From the NCBI GenBank assembly GCA_034190875.2, contig CM067356.1, positions 74,114,798 to 74,178,797 on the forward strand: DNA of 64,000 bases, in the 5' to 3' direction. The position numbers and the translations under genes were made by a program. Below are positions 1 to 9,366 of the stretch, piece by piece. Source of the DNA: Urechis unicinctus. Taxonomy: Eukaryota; Annelida; Polychaeta; Xenopneusta; Urechidae. The notes under the pieces were generated by a model. It was not told the origin of the DNA and ran no database searches. It was given only the letters and a program-made list of their open reading frames with translations. Numbering within the stretch: position 1 is the stretch's first letter; the number at the start of each line of letters is the position of its first letter.

Positions 1-3000
1 ACATAATGCCATAATGCGGTTATGGTTTCGGTTTAAGACACAATTTACCGCACAACGATAACTACAGTTTTATATTTCTTAGCTCTGCTGCTTACTACGT
101 TTGGCTCAAAAGACTGTCCGGTAAGAAAAATACTAGCTCCTATAAATATAGGGGATAGGTTTCAAATTACAAGTTAAGTCGATACACGGCCATCATTACA
201 TTCGTGGATTAACTTTCGTGTATGAAAGATAACGATTAAGAAGCAATACGGTTTTTTATGTACGAGAAATCCATTTTCTACCCAACACCCGGCCTATTCA
301 GATTGTGGCATGTTTTTTTCTCAGTTGTTAATGTTGGCTCTCTATTACATGCTTTACAAGTGAGCAACATCCAAAGAAGCCTAATTGATAGTCTGAGACA
401 TTGACAAATCGTTAATGCTTAGACTGGACATATTATCAAGATTGATACAAAAGGCCATTTGCTTTAACAGTCTGAAGAGAAAAGCTATTTAACAATAGAC
501 AGAGAGCAATGACCAAATACTTCCTACAATCAGCTACTTAACTCAGGCATTGTTGGAATCCTATATTTTAAATATTCTTTTACTGTTTCACGTGTACGCG
601 ATATCATCTATATCCGGGAACAAAGTTATGGACGTATCATATTCGGATAATTCGTTTCAAAATGTATTCGTCACGTTATTGCTTATTGCCATCGTCCTCT
701 CGGTACAGGCCAGGTCCCAATAGCGGATTATGAAACTCCGAAGAAATAAGAAAATGCAGCACCCGAACCATCCTCATGTCAATTCAATGGCTGAGGACCT
801 CAAGCATCATTATGTGGACAGATAACATAAAAGACACTTGTGCGTTTGAGTCTTATAATGCCCTGCATATCCATCCGTGAATGTATTACGTCACCATTAC
901 TATGCAGATGCAAATAAAGTGTAATTCAATACAGCATGCCTATGCGAGCACACTTTAAGACCTAAACCACATAACAATTACATCCCTTATTTGCATTTTC
1001 TGGAACAATGTACGCAGGTGCTGACCATGCATGTTGTTCGGGAGATCCGATGAGTGCTGCATTACCGGATTTGAGCTGGCTAGTGGTTGGGTAAATTGTA
1101 TGGGGCATTTATATACAAAGAATCTACTGGATAGTATTAATGCGTATCGTAGGTTGCATCAACATGATCTAGTTAGCTTTGTTGCAATATGAAGCATCAA
1201 TGAAAGGTGGGTTTATCGAGCTTAAAATGGTTAACTTCGCCAATTAACACGAAAACGATAATAAATACAGTAGCGGTTTCAACTAGGTATGTCAACGGGT
1301 TTAACTAACAAAACATGTTTTGCAATGTCGGTAGGAAAGAGCGCTGCAGCCAGCAAGCCAATCACGTGTTTACTGAGCATTGCAATGTAGTAATTCATTT
1401 GAGCCGCGTCATGATGCATTACACGGACTTCCACGGTGATACAAGTATACCTACGACCGTTCAGAACAGCAACGTTAACTAACGTCGGCAACTGATATTG
1501 TTCCAATGCAACAAAAACTGTATACGTTAAAAAGTCTCATTATTGATTTTGTTCCAATATCATCAGCATTGTCAGCAGTGCATCCATTTAATTGCGGCGA
1601 CAAACTGAAATGTTAACGTCCTGGAACCGCAAAGAAAACACTTACAAAATCTTTACATTTGATCTCATGCTTCAACACATTTGCATTTAGCTAATCTACG
1701 TCGGACATGGTAAACATGATTGTTACAAACTCATCCGTGGTACGACAATTACGTTTACAGAATATATATGTCAGCCCGACAGTAGGCTATATCTGTATTA
1801 GGTATGATTTAAATGGTATAGCGGGAAATTTAGTTCATCATTGATGGCAATTATTTCCTTGGGGCCTTGGATGACATTAATTATATTGCCTTAGTAGTGG
1901 CTGTCGCTGCAGTCGCATGGGCTATGGTTGTATTAAGTAGATTTGCAGGATGGCATCTTGTCACATCAGCGTAGTTTATGCGGCTGTTTATACGCCAAAG
2001 GTGATCAAGTAAGATCTTGGCACAGCGGAATTATATATGCCTGTATAGCAGCGTTACGTTCAATGTTGTTTTCATGTAACATAACATTATAGTGGACTGC
2101 ACAGTGATTTCAAGTTGCTAGAATCTGTGGTTCAGCCGTGTTGACTTTGCTGATCATGCTTAGGTTAAAACAAAACCACAAATGGGATCATTGGACTGCG
2201 TGTCTTTCTGATCTAATTGCGATCACCTTTTGCACGCCTCGATAAATTGTATGTGACAGTTTAGAACATTTAAACCTCGTTCTGTTCTTGCTCTGTAATT
2301 ATCTGGTAGCTGTCTTTCCTCAGAAGACGTTTGATGTACAGCAATCGAGTGCTTGATAGCGCTGATGTATCGTTTCATTCATGCCATCCCTGTCTTTCTA
2401 AGTGACAGCTAAAATAGTGTCCCATATAATGGCAATTGACGCCAAATATGTTGGTGTTCAGTAATGATATTTCTGGATGAATTAGACTTTTGAGTGACAT
2501 TCTTACTTGATTGAATAAGAAATCAATCATTTGAGGAGTTATTTTACATTATCTTGAATCGGCAATTAAAACCATATTACGACTATAAATAAGTCAATCA
2601 AAGTTCGTCCAATGATTTTACAGTAAACTGCGCTTTGGGGAAAAGATCGCAAGTTGACCGAACAAATCAGAGATAATTAGGGTCATGAACCTGACGATCA
2701 TTTAATGCTTCACAAATATTTTTGCCGAGGACGTCATTGTGCTCTGGTCATTTAAAAGGGCATATGTATGCATATGTAACTAGCTCATCGACAAAACTGA
2801 GGGATAAATTTCGCGTAAGTACGAAAGTGTCAGGCGTTTGCCGTATGTTTTTTTCGCATCTTGTGTGGCTCTGAATCATTGACGCAGCTGCGCGCCGGTA
2901 TTAATGCTGCTTGGGTGCCGGTTTAGCATCGACGTGGGGTGTCGATTGGTCGCGTCAATACCTAACCGACTGAGGCTTCGGTCCAGCAGTCAATTGTGTG

Positions 3001-3426
3001 TAATTATTGGTATTGACTGAACCTCATTCATTATTAAACATTGCATACATGTCGCGTTGCAGTGTTCATTAAGTTTATGATACTAATAATAGGTTATAAC
3101 TGGCACGGCAATGGTTGAAACCACTAATTGTTCTCGGTCGCATTTAATTTGGAGCTTGTATGGTGATGGCAACTAATAGAATCGTTGACAAGCAAATGTA
3201 AGATGCATTGATTATTTTATCCACAAGCCATCTACATCGCCATAATAGTGTGCCGGGACGTATAAAGCTCTGTAATGTGGCTGACGTCCATTCACTGCTT
3301 TATCTTGCGATTGTATATTCATTGCATAGGACAGTAAGTAACGAGTCAAGTATAGTAAGGATCGGCTGTTCGTGAATCAACGCGTATCAATGACAGTGAT
3401 AGACGTACCCCTTCACACCTTGTTTT
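1..3426. other. Host flank left of the Polinton, non-coding
   Basis: No open reading frame here looks like a gene; those present are short with random composition. From about 165 the DNA aligns, with many substitutions and small indels, to 28835-33240 and to 44092-48810, so this is the start of the first copy of a large host repeat. Recognisable shared blocks include the stretches at 190-225, 310-350, 1020-1100, 2690-2720 and 3270-3395. Homology to the other copies fades just before 3427, where the transposon starts. Confidence 0.7.
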
Positions 3427-3596
3427 TGAAATTGAATACTGTACGAATACTGTACGACGTGTATTGCGTAATATATGTTTCGCTGACGATCGCATGTGGA
3501 TTCGGTGCGGTATTTTGATGACCTAATTCTATTTTTGGAAAGTGATTTCACCATCTGTTCCGTTATTTTCCGCCCTTGAAATCTTTGCGACCTTGG
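3427..3596 (+). repeat. Left TIR, outer arm
   Basis: 170 bp that match the reverse complement of 19521-19690 with a single mismatch. It contains a tandem CTGTACGAATACTGTACGA-type stretch near the tip and the motif TTTTTGGAAAGTGATTTCAC (about 3533), which recurs in the inner arm (about 3636), so the TIR is built from sub-repeats of about 105 bp. Confidence 0.95.
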
Positions 3597-3597
3597 T

Positions 3598-3771
3598 GAC
3601 CTCATGGAGGGGCGCTATTTTGGATGAGGTCATTCTATTTTTGGAAAGTGATTTCACAATTTTTGTCGGATATGTCGTCATAGTTTGCTGAGCTAAGCTA
3701 AGTGATGGGATAGAGGGTGTGTATAAAACGGGAGAGTGTCTCAGTCCTGCGTTCAGTTATAATCATGGCTG
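3598..3771 (+). repeat. Left TIR, inner arm with promoter and start codon
   Basis: 174 bp matching the reverse complement of 17925-18098 without gaps and with 4 mismatches. It carries a TATA box, an initiator and the ATG of the leftmost gene; the right arm carries the same signals for the polymerase gene. Weaker homology continues inward into both coding regions to about 3827 and 17830. Confidence 0.95.
3722..3757 (+). promoter_or_regulatory. Core promoter of the 3765 gene, inside the TIR
   Basis: TATAAAA at 3722-3728 is followed 33 bp later by the initiator TTCAGTT with its A at 3755, ten bases before the ATG. The same arrangement occurs on the minus strand at the right end. Confidence 0.7.
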
Positions 3772-4553
3772 GGAAACGGATGAGCGACGCAGATTTGTTA
3801 AAAGCGGTAGAACAAATCGAAATGGAGGAAGTGAAACCGCTATACACACGATACTTTGCACAGTATTCGATAGTGGTTTGGAATAAAGATGTAGTGTTTT
3901 TGAAAAACAATTTCAAGAAATGTCACATAGAGTTTGGGATGCACTGTGTATTGGACTGTGGTTACGAAATAGCTGCTGTCACAGAAACAATGAAACAGTT
4001 AGAAGCGGGAGAGGAGAGTCGTGTCGAGGTCTCTATTGGTGCAGACGTGACGATGAGTGTTCGATACCCGATCCCTATGGTGGTGATAAAGAAGGGTCAG
4101 GTGACAATGGAAATGGACAGTTACTCGTGGTATATGTTTGTAGAAGCGTGGGAGGAGTTGAAACAGCTCTACGGAGCCCACGTGATGAGAGCGAAATTAA
4201 TGGAGGAATATCTGATGGTGGTATACACAGACACGCTTGTCGAATTAATCGAAGCTCTAATACCAGAAAAATGCCATGGCTGTCAGATCGACCACCCGAG
4301 TCAGCGACAGCATAATCTTTGTTTGATGGCCGAACCTGAAGAACAAGTTCGGATGTGTATGACGGATGCTCTCGAGCGTGTTGACGAACACTATGTATCA
4401 AGTTTATGGGAATTAAGTATAGGTTTAATTGACCCCTGCCCCTCGTGGATGGAACGTAGCAAATGGTTGTGTGTGGACTATAGGAAATATTGGTTGGAGT
4501 CGGTGAAATCAGATATTGAAATACGTGTAATTAACAGATTGTGTAATAAATGA
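3765..4553 (+). CDS. Accessory protein with CxxC...H...C motif, starts in TIR
   Basis: An intact 262-residue ORF of no family I recognise. The ATG at 3765 is preferred over the in-frame one at 3717 because the latter lies upstream of the TATA box. The first 20 residues resemble the polymerase leader peptide at the other end (shared MSDxDLLxAVEQIEME), a consequence of both genes starting in the TIR. A likely zinc site lies near residues 169-187 (CHGC, then H and C). The later motif ALERVDEHYVSSLWEL recurs as ALDKVDEHHVTLLWRL in the gene at 5465, so the two are paralogues. No membrane segment is seen. AATAAA overlaps the stop codon. A regulatory or host-interaction role is plausible from its end position, but this is inference. 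Confidence 0.8.
   Translation: MAGKRMSDADLLKAVEQIEMEEVKPLYTRYFAQYSIVVWNKDVVFLKNNFKKCHIEFGMHCVLDCGYEIAAVTETMKQLEAGEESRVEVSIGADVTMSVRYPIPMVVIKKGQVTMEMDSYSWYMFVEAWEELKQLYGAHVMRAKLMEEYLMVVYTDTLVELIEALIPEKCHGCQIDHPSQRQHNLCLMAEPEEQVRMCMTDALERVDEHYVSSLWELSIGLIDPCPSWMERSKWLCVDYRKYWLESVKSDIEIRVINRLCNK
4545..4550 (+). terminator. Poly(A) signal overlapping the stop of the 3765 gene
   Basis: AATAAA immediately before and overlapping the stop region of the ORF ending at 4553. Such tight packing also occurs at the ATPase and protease genes of this element. Confidence 0.5.
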
Positions 4554-4606
4554 GTGAAAATACAGGCCTGTGTTTGTTTCTTTTAATTATGATTTGGAAT
4601 GTATGT

Positions 4607-4639
4607 TATAAAGAGTTCAAATTTGGTGGGTGGTCATTT
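4607..4639 (+). promoter_or_regulatory. Core promoter of the 4671 gene
   Basis: TATAAAG at 4607-4613, then GTCATTT with its A at 4636, 29 bp downstream and 35 nt before the ATG. Confidence 0.55.
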
Positions 4640-4670
4640 ATGGCTAAGATAGTCAGAGAGTAACATCAAC

Positions 4671-4904
4671 ATGACGGATGCGTATAGCAGGTGGTCTGTT
4701 TTAAAAGACAAGTTACAGATGCATGCACAACTAACTCGAGAACTGAGAGACAATAAGATCTATAGACAAATTAGTATAAATCAACAGCGCTTGATGGAGT
4801 ATGGTTACGATTTTGATACGGCTCTTAGTAAAGCGATCGAAGCTAGAGAGTGTTTAATGGATCGTCAGTTAACTGCGTTCGTGTCTGAAGATGAGGTGGA
4901 TTAA
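4671..4904 (+). CDS. Small 77-residue protein, unknown function
   Basis: A short, highly charged, probably helical ORF with its own TATA/initiator promoter upstream, which is the main reason to accept it as a gene. No cysteine cluster, signal peptide or membrane segment is visible, and I recognise no family. The centre encodes YRQISINQQRLMEYGYDFDT; the DNA for part of this (4762-4797) is found again, in direct orientation and with 2 mismatches in 36 bp, at 14045-14080 inside the last polymerase intron. The gene sits between the two zinc-type accessory genes. Confidence 0.6.
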   Translation: MTDAYSRWSVLKDKLQMHAQLTRELRDNKIYRQISINQQRLMEYGYDFDTALSKAIEARECLMDRQLTAFVSEDEVD

Positions 4905-4910
4905 AGTAAT

Positions 4911-4945
4911 TATAAATATCGTTTAACAACAAGTTCACTGTCAGT
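4911..4945 (+). promoter_or_regulatory. Core promoter of the C2H2 finger gene
   Basis: TATAAATA at 4911-4918 followed by GTCAGTA with its A at 4943 (32 bp), 29 nt before the ATG at 4972. Confidence 0.6.
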
Positions 4946-4971
4946 AAAGGTTAAATCTTTAAAGCGACGAC

Positions 4972-5226
4972 ATGGAAACTTGTGTAGAATGTGACGAATG
5001 TCAGAGAGTTGCTGAGACCCAACAACCATATAGACCCAAGACACCTGCTCAGGGTAAACACAGACCCCTGAGGTTAAGGCGATGTCCTCTGTGTCAATGT
5101 GGGTTTGTTACCAAGGCGCTTTTGACCCAACACTTGAAATATCACTGTAATTATAAGCTCTACATTCACAATCGAAAATTAAGAAAAACAACAGGCACAA
5201 CAAAGCAGAGGAAGGTTGTGACGTAA
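4972..5226 (+). CDS. Small C2H2 zinc-finger protein
   Basis: 84 residues. Residues 4-10 (CVECDEC) form a cysteine cluster, and the middle contains one classical C2H2 finger: CPLC, a 12-residue loop with F and L in hydrophobic positions, then HLKYH. A very basic tail (KLRKTTGTTKQRK) would suit nucleic-acid binding or nuclear import. It has its own promoter and is followed by the E-box array, so a role as an element-encoded transcription regulator is reasonable but inferred. A single finger is usually weak alone, so it may act as a dimer or with a partner. Confidence 0.75.
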   Translation: METCVECDECQRVAETQQPYRPKTPAQGKHRPLRLRRCPLCQCGFVTKALLTQHLKYHCNYKLYIHNRKLRKTTGTTKQRKVVT

Positions 5227-5272
5227 TCGGAAAGCTTAACCCCACAACCTGGTGTGCGTGTGCGTGCGATAC

Positions 5273-5402
5273 CACGTGATTTACCGGATCTGAAATTAAT
5301 TCGTCACGTGATCACGAAAAACCGCTGACATCAGCTAAATTAATTCGTCACGTGATCACGAACAACTGCTGACATCAGCTAAATTAATTCGTCACGTGAT
5401 CC
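5273..5402. repeat. Tandem 44-bp repeats, each with a CACGTG E-box
   Basis: Units start at 5293, 5337 and 5381 (two full, one partial). CACGTG occurs at 5305, 5349 and 5393, exactly 44 bp apart, plus a fourth at 5273. In the full units TCACGTGA overlaps CGTGATCACG, giving two nested perfect palindromes. The array ends about 20 bp before the TATA-like box of the 5465 gene, so it looks like an upstream activating region for bHLH-type factors; replication or packaging roles cannot be excluded. Confidence 0.85.
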
Positions 5403-5423
5403 CTTACATCACCTCGATCAGGG

Positions 5424-5460
5424 GATAAATAAGTGAACACGAACAGATTTTTGTTTCATT
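5424..5460 (+). promoter_or_regulatory. Core promoter of the 5465 gene
   Basis: GATAAATAAG at 5424-5433, then TTCATTC with its A at 5458, only 7 nt before the ATG. Confidence 0.55.
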
Positions 5461-5464
5461 CAGG

Positions 5465-6263
5465 ATGGCTGAGGAGAACAGCGAGGAGTGTGATTACATT
5501 GACGGACCGTTGTATACCAGTCGTCGTAGTGGTCGCTTTCAAATCACCCAGTGGTGTAGTAACCCAGATGATTTGATCAATGATTTACACATTCGCGATC
5601 GATGGAGCGGACATCAAATAAAATTACCCTCAAATGCCTTTCTCAGAAGCGGGACGGCTCTTACATCACTCACTATCGTTGATTGACGCGGAAGCTGGCC
5701 AATCGGACGTTGATATGGAAGAAACCATTTGTGACGATGTAATTGGTCGAGTGAAAGCCCCAGTCCCCTATATTGAAATTACCCGTGAAAGCGTGACCAT
5801 GTGCTTTGATAGTTTCAATTGGTGGCTGCTCATAAAAGCTTAACAAGACCTATCAGCACGCCCACAAAAGATGGATGACCAAGGAACGTCGCCTGATGGG
5901 TGGGATATGATAATTAGCCTTTACAGTGGTTTGATGAAGCCATTGTTATCTGACATAGCTCAAGAACCATGCGTCGTGTGTGGAAAGGGCGTATGTCAAG
6001 CCGAGAACCAACAAAAGATGTATTCACATTGCGTTGGAAGAGCCTTGGATAAGGTGGACGAACATCACGTCACTTTATTATGGCGCTTGTTGTGTGAGCA
6101 ACACAATTCGACTGAACTGTGTCTTTGGCTCTCTAGAGAGTATCGACGTACCATGTTAGGTTTTTGTGTGACCACCGAACACTGGTCTAAAGTCTTAATG
6201 GGGGAACCTTATGACTGTAAATATAATAAAATTATTAGACGCATGAATATATATGATTGGTGA
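5465..6263 (+). pseudogene. Paralogue of the 3765 accessory gene, interrupted
   Basis: The region encodes the same protein family as the gene at 3765: SFNWW around 5810, a cysteine/histidine cluster (CVVCGKGVC...HC) around 5970-6035, ALDKVDEHHVTLLWRL near 6050, and a closing W-L...Y-R motif. Two interruptions are seen: a frame change near 5675-5690 and an in-frame TAA at 5841-5843 where the paralogue has tryptophan. The remainder, 5844-6263, is open and in the same frame as the piece before the stop. The indel could be a consensus error, but the stop replacing TGG differs from it by two bases, so real damage is possible. It has its own promoter and E-box array upstream and AATAAA downstream, which argue that it was an expressed gene. 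Confidence 0.7.
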
Positions 6264-6266
6264 TTG

Positions 6267-6272
6267 AATAAA
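6267..6272 (+). terminator. Poly(A) signal of the 5465 gene
   Basis: AATAAA four bases after the stop codon, followed by a short A run and a T/TG-rich stretch. Confidence 0.5.
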
Positions 6273-6345
6273 AAAAGTGATGATATACTTTAATCGAATT
6301 TCTTTTTGAGTTCTACTTATCACGACACTATTTACCTATCCTATC

Positions 6346-6382
6346 TATAAAAAGAGTGGGGAACTGTGAATGATAACTCAGT
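6346..6382 (+). promoter_or_regulatory. Core promoter of the ATPase gene
   Basis: TATAAAAA at 6346-6353 and CTCAGTA with its A at 6380, 34 bp apart and 9 nt before the ATG. Confidence 0.65.
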
Positions 6383-6388
6383 ATAAGA

Positions 6389-6989
6389 ATGGATCGAGCC
6401 TTAAAACACCCCTTTAGTTGCGTGATAGCTGGTCCGAGCGGCTGTGGAAAAACTTACTTTGTGAGTGAGTTAATCAAAGGTAGTCACATTGAGCCACCAC
6501 CCGACCGAATCGTGTGGTGTTTCGGAGAGTGGCAAACCATGTACACTCAACTACCGCACGTGGAATTTGTAGAGGGATTGAATTTTGAGACAGATCCTCA
6601 ACAAAGAACCTTGTTGATCATCGATGATTTGATGGAAGAAACTGACGAACGCGTCACTCGCCTATTCACCAAAGGGGAGTCACCATGGCAATCTTAGCGT
6701 GTTGTATTTAGTACAAAATTTATTCGGAAAGAATAAAGAACATCGAACAATCAGTTTGAACGCTCATTATTTAGTGGTATTTAAGAACCCTCGGGACGCT
6801 TCACAAATCATGCATTTAGCCAAACAAATGTACCCGCGAAACATCAAGTATGTACAAGAAGCCTTTTCGGATGCTACTTCGCAACCTCACGGTTATTTGT
6901 TTATCGATTTGAAACAGGCAACACCAGATCACTTACGGCTACGAACTGACATACTACGACCCAATCAAGTTGTATACCTACAGAAATAA
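6389..6989 (+). CDS. Genome-packaging ATPase (FtsK/HerA, A32-like)
   Basis: The P-loop is complete: GPSGCGKT at residues 15-22. A Walker B strand RTLLIIDDL follows near residue 75. The second half (from 6699) carries the usual NxHYLVVFKNPRD region with the conserved asparagine. Family members of Polintons and adenovirus-like elements pump the genome into a preformed capsid using ATP. The ORF is broken once, at the GGGG run 6674-6677, where frame 2 (ending 6697) gives way to frame 3; combined length of about 200 residues is normal for the family. A 1-nt consensus error is the simplest explanation. Its own promoter lies upstream, and the stop overlaps an AATAAA that also serves as the TATA-like box of the next gene. 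Confidence 0.93.
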
Positions 6990-7018
6990 ATACCGTCGAT
7001 CATCGGACGACCGCCATT
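6985..7018 (+). promoter_or_regulatory. Poly(A) signal of ATPase and TATA-like box of the 7039 gene
   Basis: AATAAATA at 6985-6992 overlaps the ATPase stop; GCCATTC with its A at 7016 lies 31 bp further, 23 nt before the next ATG. A weaker match to the element's promoter pattern. Confidence 0.4.
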
Positions 7019-7038
7019 CTTATCGTTAGACATAGATC

Positions 7039-7371
7039 ATGGCAGAGCATCTCAGAAAACACGCTGATACATTACGAGTGATGGCTAAAGCCAAACCCCC
7101 TGTCAATAGGGCTTTGATTCACACGGCTGACAAAGAATTGATAAATTGTCTATGTGAATGTGCACTCAATGTTTTAAAAGGAAACGTATCCTTGACTTCA
7201 GTTCAGAAGCGTAAATTAGCCCGATACAAACAAGGTCTGCGCGCTTTGATCTCACCTAAAACTAACGTCAAGAAAAAGAAAAGAGTATTACAAACCGGTG
7301 GTTTTCTCCCGGCGTTATTAGGACCTATTTTAGGTATCGCTGGTCCGTTGTTAGGCAAACTATTGGGCTAA
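7039..7371 (+). CDS. Basic protein with hydrophobic Gly/Leu tail, core-X-like
   Basis: 110 residues. The first 60 are helical with two cysteines (CLCEC); a basic patch (KTNVKKKKR) at about 75-83 precedes the strongly hydrophobic tail GGFLPALLGPILGIAGPLL. This layout, basic segment then glycine-led hydrophobic helix, resembles the precursor of adenovirus core protein X, and similar proteins are regular in Polintons and adintoviruses. A virion role in genome condensation or membrane disruption is inferred. It follows the ATPase by 49 bp and precedes the next ORF by 4 bp. Confidence 0.8.
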   Translation: MAEHLRKHADTLRVMAKAKPPVNRALIHTADKELINCLCECALNVLKGNVSLTSVQKRKLARYKQGLRALISPKTNVKKKKRVLQTGGFLPALLGPILGIAGPLLGKLLG

Positions 7372-7375
7372 AATT

Positions 7376-7993
7376 ATGGCTAAGAAAATGATGTTGGTTG
7401 ATCCCCGGGTACTGTCAAGTGGGCGTTACGATCAAGCTCCCACTGTCGACGTGTTATCCAACTTGGATGCGGAGATGAGGGATGTCCTGAATCGTAGTGA
7501 TTTATCGGAGGAGGCTAAAGTAGAATCTTATAACCAAATTTTAACAAAACACCGCGAGTATTACCGCCAGCACAGAACCCCGACACCTCACACAGCCTTA
7601 GCTAATACCCCGCCCCACACACCCAAACAAGAAGATGTGTCTATTGCGGAAGTTGTAGAAACCATCCCGATTTCAGAAAAAAGGGCGTTTGCTATTAGAA
7701 AGCGTGGGCTGGAATGAACGAGGGGAATTAACGATTAAAGGACAAGCCGTTTATGGGACTAACGAGGGGACGGATTTGGTTAAACGATTTTGTGTGTGTT
7801 GAGACGGCGTAAACACTTTGAACCAGAGGGTTGGAAAAGATTTGCTGAAGCGTTGCGAGACTCCAACATTCCTCAAGATTTAGTAGGTCACCCCGATCGA
7901 TGGAACTATATCCGACAGGGGGCGATGCAAATAGATAAAAGACCTGGTGAGGAGGAGCCTGTAACACAAAATTGGATGTCATGGAGAAGTTAA
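7376..7993 (+). CDS. Conserved Polinton small structural-region protein (PC-like)
   Basis: Begins MAKKMMLVDPRVL, a start I associate with a conserved Polinton ORF between the core-like gene and the integrase. The first frame runs to 7717; the continuation lies in a second frame (about 7695-7797) and then a third (from about 7790 to 7993), with the late part rich in W, R and F (WKRFAEALRDSNIP). Frame changes lie near 7689-7695 and in the TGTGTGTG run near 7786-7793. Total length would be about 200 residues. Function is unknown; a virion or scaffold role is only suggested by position. The end overlaps the integrase start by about 20 bp. Confidence 0.65.
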
Positions 7994-9029
7994 GTGTGTA
8001 TTTCGACCCTGAGGCACCGGCCGCGTATGGAGGGGTGCAGCCATTGGTTAGAGCTACGAAACTCAAAACAAAGGCAGTCAGACAATGGTTGGGCGAGCAA
8101 GATGCCTATACATTACATAAACCGATCCGTCGTCGATTTCGAAGACGACGCGTCATAGTCGGGGGAATTGACCATCAATGGCAAGCCGATTTAGTGGACA
8201 TAGCTCGCTTAGCCAAACAGAACCAAGACATGAAATTTCTCTTGACCTGTATCGATGTATTCTCGAAATATGCGTGGGTGATACCACTAAAAAATAAAAC
8301 GGGTGACAGTTTGATTCGAGCCTTTGAGAGTATATTAAAACAAGGGCGGAAGCCCCTGTGTTTACAGACTGATAAGGGTGGAGAATTTATCAACCGTAAA
8401 TTTCAGACATTTCTTAAGCAGCAGGGGATTCGCTTTTTTTTACCACCCACAACGAAGAAACCAAAGCTAGCATAGTCGAGCGGTTTAATCGTACGTTAAA
8501 AACTAAAATGTGGCGTTATTTTACCAAACACAACACCAGTGTTTATCTACCGGTTCTGGCTTCGCTGGTGAAAGGATACAACGTCAGTTATCACCGCAGC
8601 ATTAAGCGCCCCCCGATATCAGTCTCGGTGCGTAATCAAGAAGACACGTGGATGACATTATACGGGGAACGCTCTGATGAGGTTAAACGACCACGGTATG
8701 ATATCGGGGATCGTGTCCGCATCAGTCAAGCACGGGGTAAATTTAAAAAGGGTTACACTTCCAATTGGAGCGAGGAGTTGTTTCGGGTGGAGAACGTTCA
8801 CTTAGGCTCCCCCAATGTGTATACGATAAAGGATGATAATGACGAAGTGTTAGAGGGAACATTTTACGCGGAAGAATTACAGAAAGTGAATGACAAAGCA
8901 TGGTATAGGGTTGAAAAAATTATCAAAGAACGTAAACGGAAAGGACAAAAACAATACTTTGTCAAGTGGTTTGGCTACCCTGCCAGTTTTAATAGTTGGG
9001 TCAGTGGTGTGGAGCTGTATAAAAACTGA
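7972..9029 (+). CDS. Retroviral-like (RVE) integrase with chromodomain
   Basis: The catalytic core shows WQADLVD (first Asp, residue 73 from the 7972 start), DVFSKYAW, then LQTDKGGEF (second Asp, about residue 134); the catalytic Glu falls just after 8476 in the next frame. An SH3-like DNA-binding segment (RYDIGDRVRI to about 8880) follows, and a chromodomain occupies 8898-9026 with the aromatic cage residues Y, W, W (YRVEKII, YFVKWFGY, NSWV). It inserts the linear element DNA into chromosomes; the chromodomain probably steers it to methylated histone tails. The frame is broken at the T8 run 8434-8441. Start 7972 or 7978; both ATGs overlap the preceding gene. Confidence 0.95.
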
Positions 9030-9051
9030 GATTTGGAACAGAAGCGTCATT
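9018..9051 (+). promoter_or_regulatory. Core promoter of the membrane-protein gene, within the integrase end
   Basis: TATAAAAA at 9018-9025 overlaps the integrase stop region; GTCATTA with its A at 9049 is 31 bp on and 6 nt before the ATG. Confidence 0.55.
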
Positions 9052-9054
9052 AGG

Positions 9055-9366
9055 ATGGAAGATCAGAGAAGTGATCGGGTGTGGACCATATTTGGTCGGG
9101 AAATTCCGAAAGCCGAAATCGTGTTTTTCACACAAATCCTCATTTTATATACCGTAATCATCGTCAGCATCTACAATCTAACGGCGGGTAAAGGAGATAG
9201 TAATTTGTGGACTGCTCTGTTAAGCAGTAGCTTAGGGTACATTCTTCCCAACCCCACTTTGAAACAAAAGCGACGTCATGAGTTTCTTTCTGACCCTGCC
9301 TTCCAACAGTTCAATGAATTATCACCCCAACAACACGCTGACACGTTACTTTACTCAATTGCCTAA
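9055..9366 (+). CDS. Small membrane protein of the Polinton virion module
   Basis: Two hydrophobic stretches are seen: VFFTQILILYTVIIVSIYNL (about 9121-9180) and LWTALLSSSLGYILPNP (about 9211-9260), separated by a short polar loop. This short two-helix protein ending shortly after a PNP motif recurs in Polintons next to the penton gene; its function is unknown. The ORF starts in the same frame as an extension of an internal integrase reading frame, but ATG 9055 matches the promoter. The last 88 nt overlap, in another frame, the start of the first penton gene. Either the overlap is real or a small indel hides a stop near 9275. Confidence 0.75.
   Translation: MEDQRSDRVWTIFGREIPKAEIVFFTQILILYTVIIVSIYNLTAGKGDSNLWTALLSSSLGYILPNPTLKQKRRHEFLSDPAFQQFNELSPQQHADTLLYSIA

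Noticed and set aside
3396..3426. Extra element sequence or target duplication left of the TIR
   Set aside because: No matching sequence was found after 19690, and only T-rich short identities exist, so neither could be supported.
3717..3764. N-terminal extension of the first accessory gene to ATG 3717
   Set aside because: It would place the TATA box and initiator inside the coding region; the same extension appears at 17979 for the polymerase for the same reason.
3920..4315. 131-codon ORF in another frame over the 3765 gene, with antisense ORFs at 3999-4401
   Set aside because: Shadows of the intact 262-residue accessory gene; no promoter or start context of their own.
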